From the NCBI GenBank assembly GCA_944391515.1, contig CALXTW010000012.1, positions 1 to 58,377 of the forward strand: 58,377 nucleotides of DNA. The letters are read 5' to 3'. Numbering within the stretch: the first letter of the stretch is position 1; every line of letters starts with the position of its first letter. This DNA comes from an uncultured Alphaproteobacteria bacterium. GTDB taxonomy: Bacteria; Pseudomonadota; Alphaproteobacteria; RF32; CAG-239. The translations under genes were made by a program, and so were the position numbers. This document shows positions 36,521 to 44,116 of this stretch, in pieces. Under the pieces are notes generated by a model. The model was not told the origin of the DNA and made no database searches. It was given only the letters and a program-made list of their open reading frames with translations.

Positions 36521-36642
36521 TTATTTTCTCCGGTTAAAAAGCAAGTCAGACTTGCTTGAATTATTATTGATTATTTAAGCCTTTTAACTACAAAAGGCCT
36601 CGGACATTTCGTCTTATAGCCAAATATTTGATATCTGTCAAT

Positions 36643-36676
36643 AAAAAACCTCTCGCTTGCGGCAAGAGGTTTTTCT
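36643..36676. terminator. Bidirectional terminator after BI-1 gene
   Basis: AAAAAACCTCT and AGAGGTTTTT pair, with inner CGC/GCG-type pairs. It follows the minus-strand BI-1 gene and precedes the rpmH promoter region. Confidence 0.75.
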
Positions 36677-36690
36677 TGTGTCTTGCTTAA

Positions 36691-37422
36691 TTAGCGGCGA
36701 TCGCCAAATAATCTTAACAGAGCCAAGAACAGGTTGATGAAGTCCATATACAAGGCTAAAGCACCTGAGATGGCTTTGCGTGAAGACATATCTCCTGTAT
36801 CGCTTTCGGCATAAATTTCGCGAATTTTTTGAGTGTCATAAGCGGTTAAACCAGTGAAAACAATAACGCTCAAAATTGATAAAGCAAAGTCTAAGCCGCT
36901 GCTTTTCAAAAAGATGTTTACTAAGCTGGCGATGATTATACCCCACAAGCCCATAATCATAAATGAGCCCATAGAGGTTAAATCTTTACGGGTGGTGTAG
37001 CCATAAATGCTCATGCCACCGAAAGTAGCCGCAGTTACCAAAAAGATGCGGGTAACGCTAGAGCCGGTATAAGCTAACAAAATGGGGGTTAAGGCAACGC
37101 CCATCAATGCAGCATAGCCCCAATATACTCCTTGGACTTGTGCAAGTGAGCCACGATTTAAAACCCAACCAAAAGCAAATACCATAATAAATGGTGCCAA
37201 CATTGCCAGCCAACCTAAACCAGATAAGCCGACGGCACCATTAGCGCTAATGGTGAAAAACAATTTTAAGAGTGCCGGAGTGTTCATAATTATATATGAG
37301 GCAAGAGCCGTAATGCAAAGTCCACCGGCCATGTAGTTGTAAACACGCATCATGTATTGGCGCAGACCTTGGTCAACATAAACTTGTGCTGAGGTTTGAG
37401 CAACATTGCGGTTAGTAATCAT
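36691..37422 (-). CDS. Bax inhibitor-1 (BI-1)/YccA family membrane protein
   Basis: 243 aa with seven predicted transmembrane helices. Conserved family segments are GLCITALASYIIM (near 34), ATFGGMSIYGYTTRKDLTSMGSF (split at about 132-154) and FTGLTAYDTQKIREIY (about 190-205), whose Asp corresponds to the di-aspartyl pH sensor of bacterial BI-1 homologues. It may modulate inner-membrane proteostasis (FtsH interplay) or calcium leak. Single gene with its own terminator. Confidence 0.88.
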   Translation of the reverse strand: MITNRNVAQTSAQVYVDQGLRQYMMRVYNYMAGGLCITALASYIIMNTPALLKLFFTISANGAVGLSGLGWLAMLAPFIMVFAFGWVLNRGSLAQVQGVYWGYAALMGVALTPILLAYTGSSVTRIFLVTAATFGGMSIYGYTTRKDLTSMGSFMIMGLWGIIIASLVNIFLKSSGLDFALSILSVIVFTGLTAYDTQKIREIYAESDTGDMSSRKAISGALALYMDFINLFLALLRLFGDRR

Positions 37423-37522
37423 TGTTTATTTTCTCCTTACATTCGTTGTTTGTATTTAAAATATAGGGAGGATTTTGGCGATTATCAAGTTTTTTATTGC
37501 TGGCTTGAATTGTGAGGGGGAT

Positions 37523-38230
37523 TTATTCGTAGGTATAAAGCTCTTTGCCGTGGCGGTGGAGCCAATCTTTTCCGGCTTCGGCTTGGGGATAAAGTTCAAC
37601 TACACATTTCCAAAAGGAGTGTGAATGGTCTTGGTGTAAAAGGTGCGAAACTTCATGGGCTACCAAATAGTTTATGGCTGTTTCGGGAGCCAGAGATATG
37701 CGCCAATTATAGTTTATGTTATGCAAAGATGAGCAGCTGCCCCAGCGGGATTTGGTGTCTTTTATGGTGACATCTTTGAGCGGGCAACCAAGCTTATCAG
37801 CGAGGGCTTTGGAGCGTGTCCAGAGCTCTTTACGGGCTTGACGTTTCAAATAATCTTTAACCCGACGGTGCAAAAATTCGCTTTGTCCGGAAATATATAA
37901 GCAGCCGTTTTCTTCACGTGAACCTCTTTGTTGCGGGGCGTGGCGAATGGTAAGTGCTTTTCCAAAAAAAGTGATTTGTGTGCCGTCTTGAAATTTTTGA
38001 GTTTGCGGAATTTTATTTAGGCTTTGTTCAATCCAATCTTTATATTCCACAACAAAGTCTATCGCTCTTTTGGCTGAACAGCGATTGGGAATGGTTAAAA
38101 TGGGGAGACGTTCCTTTTGGTCAATGCGCAGGGTCAGACGTTTGGCTCGCGGAGATTTGACTACCTTGAGCGGAAAGTCAACTGCTGCTTCAATATCATA
38201 AGTCTTCCCAGTCAACAAGGTAATCTTCAT
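37523..38230 (-). CDS. YgjP-like metallopeptidase-domain protein (DUF45)
   Basis: 235 aa. The zinc-protease signature HEVSHLLHQDHSHSFW (about 191-206, HExxH with a distal His) and the preceding KSRWGSCSS motif (about 162-170) define the YgjP/DUF45 group. The N-terminal beta-rich region carries SPRAKRLTLRID. Its ATG overlaps the end of the upstream YcgN-like gene by 35 nt, so they are cotranscribed. No signal peptide; acts in the cytosol. Confidence 0.85.
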   Translation of the reverse strand: MKITLLTGKTYDIEAAVDFPLKVVKSPRAKRLTLRIDQKERLPILTIPNRCSAKRAIDFVVEYKDWIEQSLNKIPQTQKFQDGTQITFFGKALTIRHAPQQRGSREENGCLYISGQSEFLHRRVKDYLKRQARKELWTRSKALADKLGCPLKDVTIKDTKSRWGSCSSLHNINYNWRISLAPETAINYLVAHEVSHLLHQDHSHSFWKCVVELYPQAEAGKDWLHRHGKELYTYE

Positions 38231-38711
38231 AATCTTTTACTTTCGTTTCACATACAAGGGGGCGATTGCTTAAATCCATGCCTGCTTCTTTGACTGAAGC
38301 TGCTTTTTTGGTGATAAGCGGATGCCAAGAAGGGAGGTCATAGCCGTTATCTAACAACCAATAGGCACAAGTTTTGGGAAGCCAACGTGGTTTTTCACGG
38401 ATGGCCGCCAAGTCAATATCACGACAATCAGGGACTTTTTCGAAGCGGTTAGGATAAATTTTGCATAAACAACTTTGGCAATCCAAAAACCGGCAATAAG
38501 TGTTGGTGAATTTGATTTTACCTTTAATCTCTAACTTGTTTAAGCAGCATTTGCCACATCCATCGCAAAGCAATTCCCACTCGGCTTTGCTCATTTCTTC
38601 GAGTTTTTTATGTTTCCAAAATTCGGGTTCAATTTCGGGGGGAATATTATCAAACCGTGATTGCGGGTCGTATTCTTCCTCTAGTTCGTAAGTTGTGTTT
38701 TGAGAGGTCAT
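38196..38711 (-). CDS. YcgN-family cysteine-cluster protein (UPF0260), copy 1
   Basis: About 171 aa. The CDGCGKCCLNKLE (CxxCxxCC) and downstream cysteines in CRFLDCQSCLCKIYPNRF and VPDCRDID match the YkgJ/YcgN family of cysteine-cluster proteins, which may bind Fe-S or zinc. The tail KTCAYWLL then YLVDWEDL is typical. I set the start at 38711, where ATG overlaps the stop of the second copy (TAATG). A second, shorter paralogue lies directly upstream. Confidence 0.82.
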   Translation of the reverse strand: MTSQNTTYELEEEYDPQSRFDNIPPEIEPEFWKHKKLEEMSKAEWELLCDGCGKCCLNKLEIKGKIKFTNTYCRFLDCQSCLCKIYPNRFEKVPDCRDIDLAAIREKPRWLPKTCAYWLLDNGYDLPSWHPLITKKAASVKEAGMDLSNRPLVCETKVKDYEDYLVDWEDL

Positions 38712-39091
38712 TAGAGCTCCTCCCAATCAACAATATGGTCTTCAAGCTCTTCTTCAGAGACCAAAAGCTCGGATACGCAGCGTCCCGAAATGCTTTGGCG
38801 TTGGGGGCGAGGGCGACCTTCAACCAGTGCGCGGTAAGCGCAAGTCTTAGGCATCCAAGAGATTTTATCAACATTATCAGGTGTGAGTTTTAGGCAAGTC
38901 GGAACAAGAGTGCAACGCTCATTATAGCGTGTGCAATCGCAAGTGTCTGGATCCATATAGCGGCAGACAACATCGGTGTAGTAGATTTCTTCGGTGCCGT
39001 CATCTTGAAGTTTTATCAGGCAACATTTGCCACAGTGATTGCAAATGGCTTCCCATTCTTCGGGGGTATATTCGTTTAAGGGTTTACTCAT
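38711..39091 (-). CDS. YcgN-family cysteine-cluster protein, copy 2
   Basis: 126 aa. CNHCGKCCLIKLQ, DPDTCDCTRYNERCTLVPTC and MPKTCAYRAL match the same family as its downstream neighbour, and both end in a WE(D/E)L motif. Two adjacent paralogues are uncommon and suggest a tandem duplication followed by divergence, copy 1 having an N-terminal extension. Translation is coupled both ways: its ATG overlaps an upstream small ORF (ATGA) and its stop overlaps copy 1. Confidence 0.82.
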   Translation of the reverse strand: MSKPLNEYTPEEWEAICNHCGKCCLIKLQDDGTEEIYYTDVVCRYMDPDTCDCTRYNERCTLVPTCLKLTPDNVDKISWMPKTCAYRALVEGRPRPQRQSISGRCVSELLVSEEELEDHIVDWEEL

Positions 39092-39222
39092 GGATGCAAT
39101 TTCTCCTCAATGGTTTTGTATAAACCACGCAGTAAAGAAACGCTTATCATTACAAAGGCAAAAGTAAACATGCAACAGTACCCAAACAGTAAAATGAAGT
39201 ATTTTACTGCTGTTTCAGCCAA
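39088..39222 (-). CDS. Candidate small single-span membrane protein (44 aa)
   Basis: In the gap between dnaB and YcgN copy 2 a frame from a TTG at 39222 encodes about 44 residues with one strong hydrophobic helix (YFILLFGYCCMFTFAFVMIS) and a charged end (YKTIEEKLHP). Its stop codon overlaps the next ATG (ATGA), suggesting coupling. The start codon and ribosome-binding site are weak, and it may be chance or a leader. Confidence 0.4.
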   Translation of the reverse strand: MAETAVKYFILLFGYCCMFTFAFVMISVSLLRGLYKTIEEKLHP

Positions 39223-39238
39223 TTGTGCCAGATATGTC

Positions 39239-40711
39239 TTAACCGATTTGCTCAGGGAGGTACTCCTCTTTGGTAAGGTTGCCGAATTGGGCGAAGTCGC
39301 CGTTCCAGAATAGTTGAACCGTACCGGTCGGACCGTGACGTTGTTTACCGATAATGACTTCACCAATGTTTGCTGTGGCTCTGACGCGGTTTTGCCATTC
39401 TTCCATACGGTGTTGTAAGTGTTCGGGGGTTTCGCCGGCTTTTTGTTTCGGCTCTTCGTTTTGAATATAGTAGTTTTCACGATAGACGAACATTACAATA
39501 TCCGCGTCTTGCTCGATAGAGCCTGATTCACGCAAGTCTGACATTACGGGGCGCTTGTCATCTCTTTGTTCAACACCACGGTTTAATTGTGATAAGGCGA
39601 TGACCGGAACGTTTAGCTCTTTGGCTAAAATTTTCAGACCACGAGAGATTTCGGATAATTCTTGCACACGGTTGCCTTCGTTCTTCTTGCTGCCGCTACC
39701 GACAATTAATTGAATATAGTCAATGACAATCAGGCCCAAACCTTTGTTGCGTTTGAGGCGACGGGCACGGGTGCGAATCGTATTAATATTAAGACCCGGG
39801 GTGTCGTCAATGTATAGAGGAATCTTTTCCAATTCTCGGACTGCGGCGGCAATACGCGTGAATTCGGCATTGTCTAACTCGCCGGTACGCATTTTGTGAC
39901 CATTGGTTTGGGTAACCGTGGCAAGAATACGGCTGGCCAATTGGTCGGCGGACATTTCGAGTGAGAAAAAGGCAACACCTTTGGATTTTGGGTCCATGTT
40001 TTTTTCGTGACTCATGTATTCGGCAACATTGTAAGCCATATTGGTTGCCAGAGCGGTTTTGCCCATAGCCGGACGGCCGGCGATAATAATTAAGTCGGAA
40101 TTGTTCAAACCACCGGTCTTGTTATCCAAAGCGTCAAGCTGGGTGGGAAGTCCTGAAATTTTTCCGTCTTTTTGGTAGGCTTCTTCAATGTGGCCTAAAG
40201 AGGTTGTTAGCGCTGTTCCAAAGTCAACAAATCCACCTTGGGCATCGCCTTCGTTTGAAAGGTCAAAGAGTTTCTTTTCGGCCATTTCAATTTGAGAGGT
40301 GGCGTCATTATCCAAGTCTTCCTTCATGGCCTCGTTGACAATCTCGTAACCGGTGTTGATGAGCTCGCGTCTTAAATATTTGTCATAAATAAACTGAGCA
40401 TAGTATTCGGCATTGGTGAGAGGAGAGGCGCTGTCGGCCAATTTTACTAAGTATTGGTGACCGCCGACTTCGGCTAAAGATCCTTCTTGCTCAAAGTAGT
40501 TCTTAAGAGTGATAACGTCGGCAACGTGCCCTCTTTGGATGAGCTTGGCGATGACTTCAAAAATTTTTGAGTGAATCGCATCGGCAAAATGCTGCGGTTT
40601 GAGAAATTCAGAGACTCGCTCAAAGGCCTTGTTATTGGCAAGAATCGCTCCAAGTAAGGCTTGTTCGGCTTCTAGGTTTTGCGGCAATAGCGCAGCATCT
40701 GGTTTTTCCAT
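39239..40711 (-). CDS. dnaB: Replicative DNA helicase DnaB
   Basis: 490 aa hexameric helicase that unwinds DNA at the fork. The N-terminal domain (QNLEAEQALLGAIL) is followed by the RecA-like motor with the P-loop IIAGRPAMGKTALATNMAYN (about 207-226), the Walker B-type GLIVIDYIQLI (about 320-330) and the DLRESGSIEQDAD arginine-finger region (about 390). The fold and motifs are complete. It carries no intein. Confidence 0.95.
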   Translation of the reverse strand: MEKPDAALLPQNLEAEQALLGAILANNKAFERVSEFLKPQHFADAIHSKIFEVIAKLIQRGHVADVITLKNYFEQEGSLAEVGGHQYLVKLADSASPLTNAEYYAQFIYDKYLRRELINTGYEIVNEAMKEDLDNDATSQIEMAEKKLFDLSNEGDAQGGFVDFGTALTTSLGHIEEAYQKDGKISGLPTQLDALDNKTGGLNNSDLIIIAGRPAMGKTALATNMAYNVAEYMSHEKNMDPKSKGVAFFSLEMSADQLASRILATVTQTNGHKMRTGELDNAEFTRIAAAVRELEKIPLYIDDTPGLNINTIRTRARRLKRNKGLGLIVIDYIQLIVGSGSKKNEGNRVQELSEISRGLKILAKELNVPVIALSQLNRGVEQRDDKRPVMSDLRESGSIEQDADIVMFVYRENYYIQNEEPKQKAGETPEHLQHRMEEWQNRVRATANIGEVIIGKQRHGPTGTVQLFWNGDFAQFGNLTKEEYLPEQIG

Positions 40712-40832
40712 AGTCTTTCTCTTTAGATGTGGTTGATTAGATGAACAAGGTTATAACGTAAATTTTAAGAAAGGCAATCGCTTTTTTGTAAGATAAATTT
40801 AACCCCTGTGAATTGTGGGGATAATGGGGATA

Positions 40833-40870
40833 AAAAAAATCCTCCTTCACGAGGAAAGAGGATTTTTTTA
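40833..40870. terminator. Terminator after rpmB
   Basis: AAAATCCTC and GAGGATTTT pair with A and T tracts on both sides. It ends rpmB on the minus strand and could stop readthrough from dnaB-side transcription. Confidence 0.7.
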
Positions 40871-40886
40871 GCTTTTAAGCTGATAA

Positions 40887-41174
40887 TTATTTAGAAGCTT
40901 TTGATTTTGCAATGCTTTTTTTGATTTTTTTAGCTTCTTCAGTCAATTTGCTGTTAGAGGTAGATTCGAGATAAGAATCTAAACCGCCATTGTGTTCAAT
41001 GGTGCGCAAAGTTGCAGAAGTAACTTTCAGCTTGAAAATTTTACCCAAAGTTTCGCTCAAAAGAGAAACTACTTGAAGATTCGGCAAAAAACGACGACGA
41101 GTTTTGTTGTGAGCGTGGCTGACATTGTTGCCGCTCATTGCGCCGGTGCCGGTTAAATCACATTTTTTAGCCAT
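40887..41174 (-). CDS. rpmB: 50S ribosomal protein L28
   Basis: 95 aa. Starts MAKKCDLTGTGAMSGNNVSH, contains the basic NKTRRRFLPNLQ segment and ends with a lysine-rich tail (KKIKKSIAKSKASK). This is the normal alphaproteobacterial L28 length. Single gene with its own terminator, upstream of dnaB in the reverse direction. Confidence 0.95.
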   Translation of the reverse strand: MAKKCDLTGTGAMSGNNVSHAHNKTRRRFLPNLQVVSLLSETLGKIFKLKVTSATLRTIEHNGGLDSYLESTSNSKLTEEAKKIKKSIAKSKASK

Positions 41175-41269
41175 GTCAAAATATCCTTAATTAGCTTGAT
41201 AAATAAATCTTGTTGCTTGTTAATAGCCATAAAACTGTTCGGAAGTCAAGAAAAATTTGCGTAAAAATC

Positions 41270-41297
41270 GAAATTATTGTAGAAATATAATAATTTC
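41270..41297. repeat. Inverted repeat upstream of tRNA-Arg
   Basis: GAAATTATT and AATAATTTC pair perfectly across a 10-nt loop, 27 nt before the tRNA. It overlaps where a promoter should be, so it could affect tRNA expression or be incidental in AT-rich DNA. Confidence 0.5.
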
Positions 41298-41323
41298 TGG
41301 TGTAAAAACGTCCAATATCTTAT

Positions 41324-41400
41324 GTACCCGTAGCTCAGTTGGATAGAGTGTTGGCCTCCGACGCCAAAGGTCGTGGGTTCGAATCCCCCCGGGTACGCCA
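41324..41400 (+). tRNA. tRNA-Arg (CCG)
   Basis: Anticodon loop CTCCGAC, perfect acceptor stem GTACCCG / CGGGTAC, discriminator G and encoded CCA. T-arm GTGGG-TTCGAAT-CCCCC. It is followed by terminator AAGAGGTC / GGCCTCTT and a long array of tail-regenerating repeats. Confidence 0.95.
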
Positions 41401-42147
41401 TAAACAAAAGAGGTCGCTCGTCGGCCTCTTTTTTTATGCTTCCGGTGGGTCGAACCCAGGGTTCGTTCTGGCTCGTAAGCTCATAATATTCGCTAACTCG
41501 CTGCGGTCACTTGATTTGTAACACTTTTTCGGCAGCGATATCTCTTGCCTCAAAGTTAACAAATCTGCGCCTGTCGTCAGAAAATTCTTTGAGTGAGAAT
41601 TTTCTTTCCTTCAGCCCCTCGGGTACGCCATAAAATAAAAGAGGTCGCTTGTCGGCCTCTTTTTATTTATGCTTCCGGTGGGTCGAACCCAGGGTTCGTT
41701 CTGGCTCGTAAGCTCATAATATTAGCTAACTCGCTGCGGTCACTTGATTTGTAACACTTTTTCGGCAGCGATATCTCTTGCCTCAAAGCTAACAAATCTG
41801 CGCCTGTCGTCAGAAAATTATTTGAGTGAGAATTTTCTTTCCTCCAGCCCCTCGGGTACGCCATAAATAAAAGAGGTCGCTCGTCGGCCTCTTTTGTTTT
41901 ATGCTTCCGGTGGGTCGAACCCAGGGTTCGTTCTGGCTCGTAAGCTCATAATATTCGCTAACTCGCTGCGGTCACTTGATTTGTAACACTTTTTCGGCAG
42001 CGATATCTCTTGCCTCAAAGCTAACAAATCTGCGCCTGTCGTCAGAAAATTCTTTGAGTGAGAATTTTCTTTCCTCCAGCCCCTCGGGTACGCCATAAAT
42101 AAAAGAGGTCGCTTGTCGGCCTCTTTTTATTTATGCTTCCGGTGGGC
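41401..42147 (+). repeat. tRNA-Arg tail-regenerating tandem array, 3.2 units of 231-232 bp
   Basis: Units end at 41632, 41863 and 42095, each with a new copy of the tRNA 3' end (CTCGGGTACGCCA) and then TAAA-plus-terminator; a fourth unit stops after the terminator and TGCTTCCGGTGGG at about 42147. Each unit holds: the terminator hairpin; TCGAACCC/GGGTTCG palindrome; a core shared with the tRNA-Gly unit (CGCTGCGGTCACTTGATTTG, TCTTGCCTCAAAG, TAACAAATCTGCGCCTGTCG); and a hairpin AGAAAATTCT / AGAATTTTCT just before the new tRNA end. Units differ at only a few positions. Antisense frames of about 65 codons run through units 2 and 3; unit 1 has a TGA in the same frame. Confidence 0.92.
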
Positions 42148-42218
42148 AATATTATAGTGCTTAGGTTTTATGATTCTTTAAAGCTTTTATGTTTATATTT
42201 GGCTTTGAGGAGAAGATG

Positions 42219-42788
42219 ATGATTGTTTGTGAAAATATCAAGCCAGATGAATATAATCAAGTTGTTGATTTGGCGGTGGAAGTGTTTATGGAAGATAAGT
42301 TTTTTATGAAATATTTGCCGGATGAACAAAATCGGCGCAAAACCTTGGCTGAAATTTATCGAGACGGGGTGGAAATTTGTGATAAAAATTTTGGCGGAAC
42401 ACTTGTGGCAAAACTTGATGGAAAAATTGTCGGCTTCTTGATGTATTTTGATTATGTGAAATTTCGTAAAACAAATTTGGCAGATTTTAAAAAAATTTTC
42501 GGGGTTGAAATTCAGCATAATCATGTTGCCCCGATATCGTTTGCAAAAATTCATCGCTTGGTGCTTAAATCTAAGCAAAACCCTGTTTATGTGTTGGCTA
42601 TCGGCGTGGGTAAAAATTATCAACATCAAGGAATCGGAAAGTCTTTGTTTGCCGATTTTTTGAAATGCTTTGAGGACAGAGTTATTATGAGTGATATTTC
42701 CGGACTGTTCTTCTTGCGCTTGTGCCAGAAATATGGTTTTGATTTAGCGCCGATTTCAGATGTTTGTTATGTGGCAATCAGTAAATAA
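42219..42788 (+). CDS. GNAT-family N-acetyltransferase
   Basis: About 189 aa. The acetyl-CoA-binding motif A reads VLAIGVGKNYQHQGIGKSL (about 127-145, the R/Q-x-x-G-x-G/A type), preceded by the beta-strand VGFLMYFDYVKF. Substrate unknown; typical targets are small amines or protein N termini. I chose the ATG at 42219, which has GAGGAG 6 nt upstream; two ATGs are adjacent. It directly follows the tRNA-Arg array. Confidence 0.78.
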   Translation: MIVCENIKPDEYNQVVDLAVEVFMEDKFFMKYLPDEQNRRKTLAEIYRDGVEICDKNFGGTLVAKLDGKIVGFLMYFDYVKFRKTNLADFKKIFGVEIQHNHVAPISFAKIHRLVLKSKQNPVYVLAIGVGKNYQHQGIGKSLFADFLKCFEDRVIMSDISGLFFLRLCQKYGFDLAPISDVCYVAISK

Positions 42789-42803
42789 TTTAGGGAGGAA
42801 AAT

Positions 42804-43145
42804 ATGCCTTTTATCGTTATAAATACGAATGCAGATGTCAAAGTTTCTGAAGAAATGTTGAATGATTTTTCTAATCTGGCAGTAGAAGTTTTAGGTAAGC
42901 AAAAAAACTATATCAGTGTGATGATTAATACTAAACAAAAGATTTTGTTTGGTGATAGTTTACAGAATATTGGGGCTTTGATTGAATTTAAATCTATCGG
43001 TTTTGGGGATAAACGTCTCGTTTTGGCAGAGAAAATTAAAGAGTTAGCTATTAGATATTTTGATGCTCAGGGACTGTTTGTCGGAATTGAATTTGTTGAT
43101 ATGAGCGCCCAAAACGTTAGCCATGATGGAAAATTAATGGAATAA
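42804..43145 (+). CDS. Tautomerase/MIF-family protein
   Basis: 113 aa. Begins with MPFIVINTNADV, giving the catalytic N-terminal proline after Met removal. GALIEFKSIGFGDKRLV (about 54-70) and AIRYFDAQGLFVGIEFVDM (about 82-100) follow the macrophage migration inhibitory factor pattern. It would tautomerise an enol/keto compound such as phenylpyruvate. It starts 15 nt after the GNAT gene and is probably cotranscribed. Confidence 0.75.
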   Translation: MPFIVINTNADVKVSEEMLNDFSNLAVEVLGKQKNYISVMINTKQKILFGDSLQNIGALIEFKSIGFGDKRLVLAEKIKELAIRYFDAQGLFVGIEFVDMSAQNVSHDGKLME

Positions 43146-43228
43146 AGGACAAAATTGACAAAAATAATTGCTTTTTAACGTTTTTTATTTTATAGTTAAA
43201 TAAAGGCGTTTGTTAGTGAGAGGTTTGT

Positions 43229-44083
43229 ATGAAGTCGGAATATAAAGATAAATTATTGCAAGAATATAAAGATTACAAAATAAAACCTGTAGCAATAAAG
43301 CTTAATAATGAAGAGCTTATTATTCCGGCAGAATATGTGGTCGACAAAGAAAAAGAAGATGCGCAAAAGTCTTTCTTTAGAGATTATTTTGATTTACAGA
43401 AAAAAGAATTGAAGAGCTATAAGAGTGCCGGCATTAAACCTCAAACAGTCGAAATGAACGGAGTGTCTTATATTGTGCCGTTTAAGTGGCGGAATAAAGA
43501 ATATAAAGATACAAAAGTCGTTGAATATGTTTTGAAAAAAGCCAAAGCCAAATATAATCATGCGGTTGCCTTAACATGTAAGTTGGATAAAGCATATCCT
43601 AAAAGAAAATATACGGTTGAAGTTGATGCCGACCATGTTGAGAATATGCAAAAGGCTTATAATCGCTATATTTTGAATAAATGTATTGATAAGTCAAAAT
43701 ATGCTGTGTTAAAAGCCACGGAGATGATTGTATCCTCAGTTAGCTCAATGCAGGGAGAAAAGTCTGCATTTAACATAACTAAACTACAACGTAATCTCAA
43801 ACATGTCGCCATCGGGAGTTTGATTGTTGGTGGTGCTGTTGTAGGAGGATACGGATTTTTGTTTGCTCGTCAAAATGTGCAACAAAAAGATAGTCCGTCA
43901 AGTAAAGACAAAGAGAAAGTTGAGATTGAGCAAAATAATCAGATGGCCGAGACTTCTGAAACTATGGTTAAATTTGAAGAGGCTCAAAAAAGGCTTAATA
44001 AAAAATCTCAAGATGCAAAAGCTGAATCAAATGCGGAAAGACAGCAAAAAGAAAACAAGAAAGAAACCTTGCAAAAAGTTTAG
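43229..44083 (+). CDS. Hypothetical membrane protein upstream of and in frame with a lysozyme domain
   Basis: 284 aa to the TAG stop. The basic, lysine-rich N-terminal 190 residues (repeated I/VxxNG/Ex-IVP-type segments: LNNEELIIPAEYV, MNGVSYIVPFKW) look like small beta-hairpin units. A single transmembrane helix (HVAIGSLIVGGAVVGGYGFL, about 194-213) is followed by a charged, coiled-coil-like linker. The reading frame continues after the TAG straight into the GH108 domain at 44117. As one protein it would be a membrane-anchored muramidase. Confidence 0.65.
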   Translation: MKSEYKDKLLQEYKDYKIKPVAIKLNNEELIIPAEYVVDKEKEDAQKSFFRDYFDLQKKELKSYKSAGIKPQTVEMNGVSYIVPFKWRNKEYKDTKVVEYVLKKAKAKYNHAVALTCKLDKAYPKRKYTVEVDADHVENMQKAYNRYILNKCIDKSKYAVLKATEMIVSSVSSMQGEKSAFNITKLQRNLKHVAIGSLIVGGAVVGGYGFLFARQNVQQKDSPSSKDKEKVEIEQNNQMAETSETMVKFEEAQKRLNKKSQDAKAESNAERQQKENKKETLQKV

Positions 44084-44116
44084 ACGCCGAATGTTAAACG
44101 TTCAGACGCTGCAAAA

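Noticed and set aside
36577-36598. Terminator hairpin GCCTTTT/AAAAGGC upstream of rpmH
   Set aside because: It has no T-run on either strand, so it is not called as a terminator; it may be a leader hairpin.
39088-39480. 130-codon frame overlapping the end of dnaB
   Set aside because: Most lies antiframe within dnaB and is Lys/Ser/Thr-rich; only the last 44 codons look protein-like and are listed separately.
41401-42147. CRISPR-like array
   Set aside because: The repeated unit is about 232 bp with no spacers of regular size, and each unit carries a tRNA tail and terminator.
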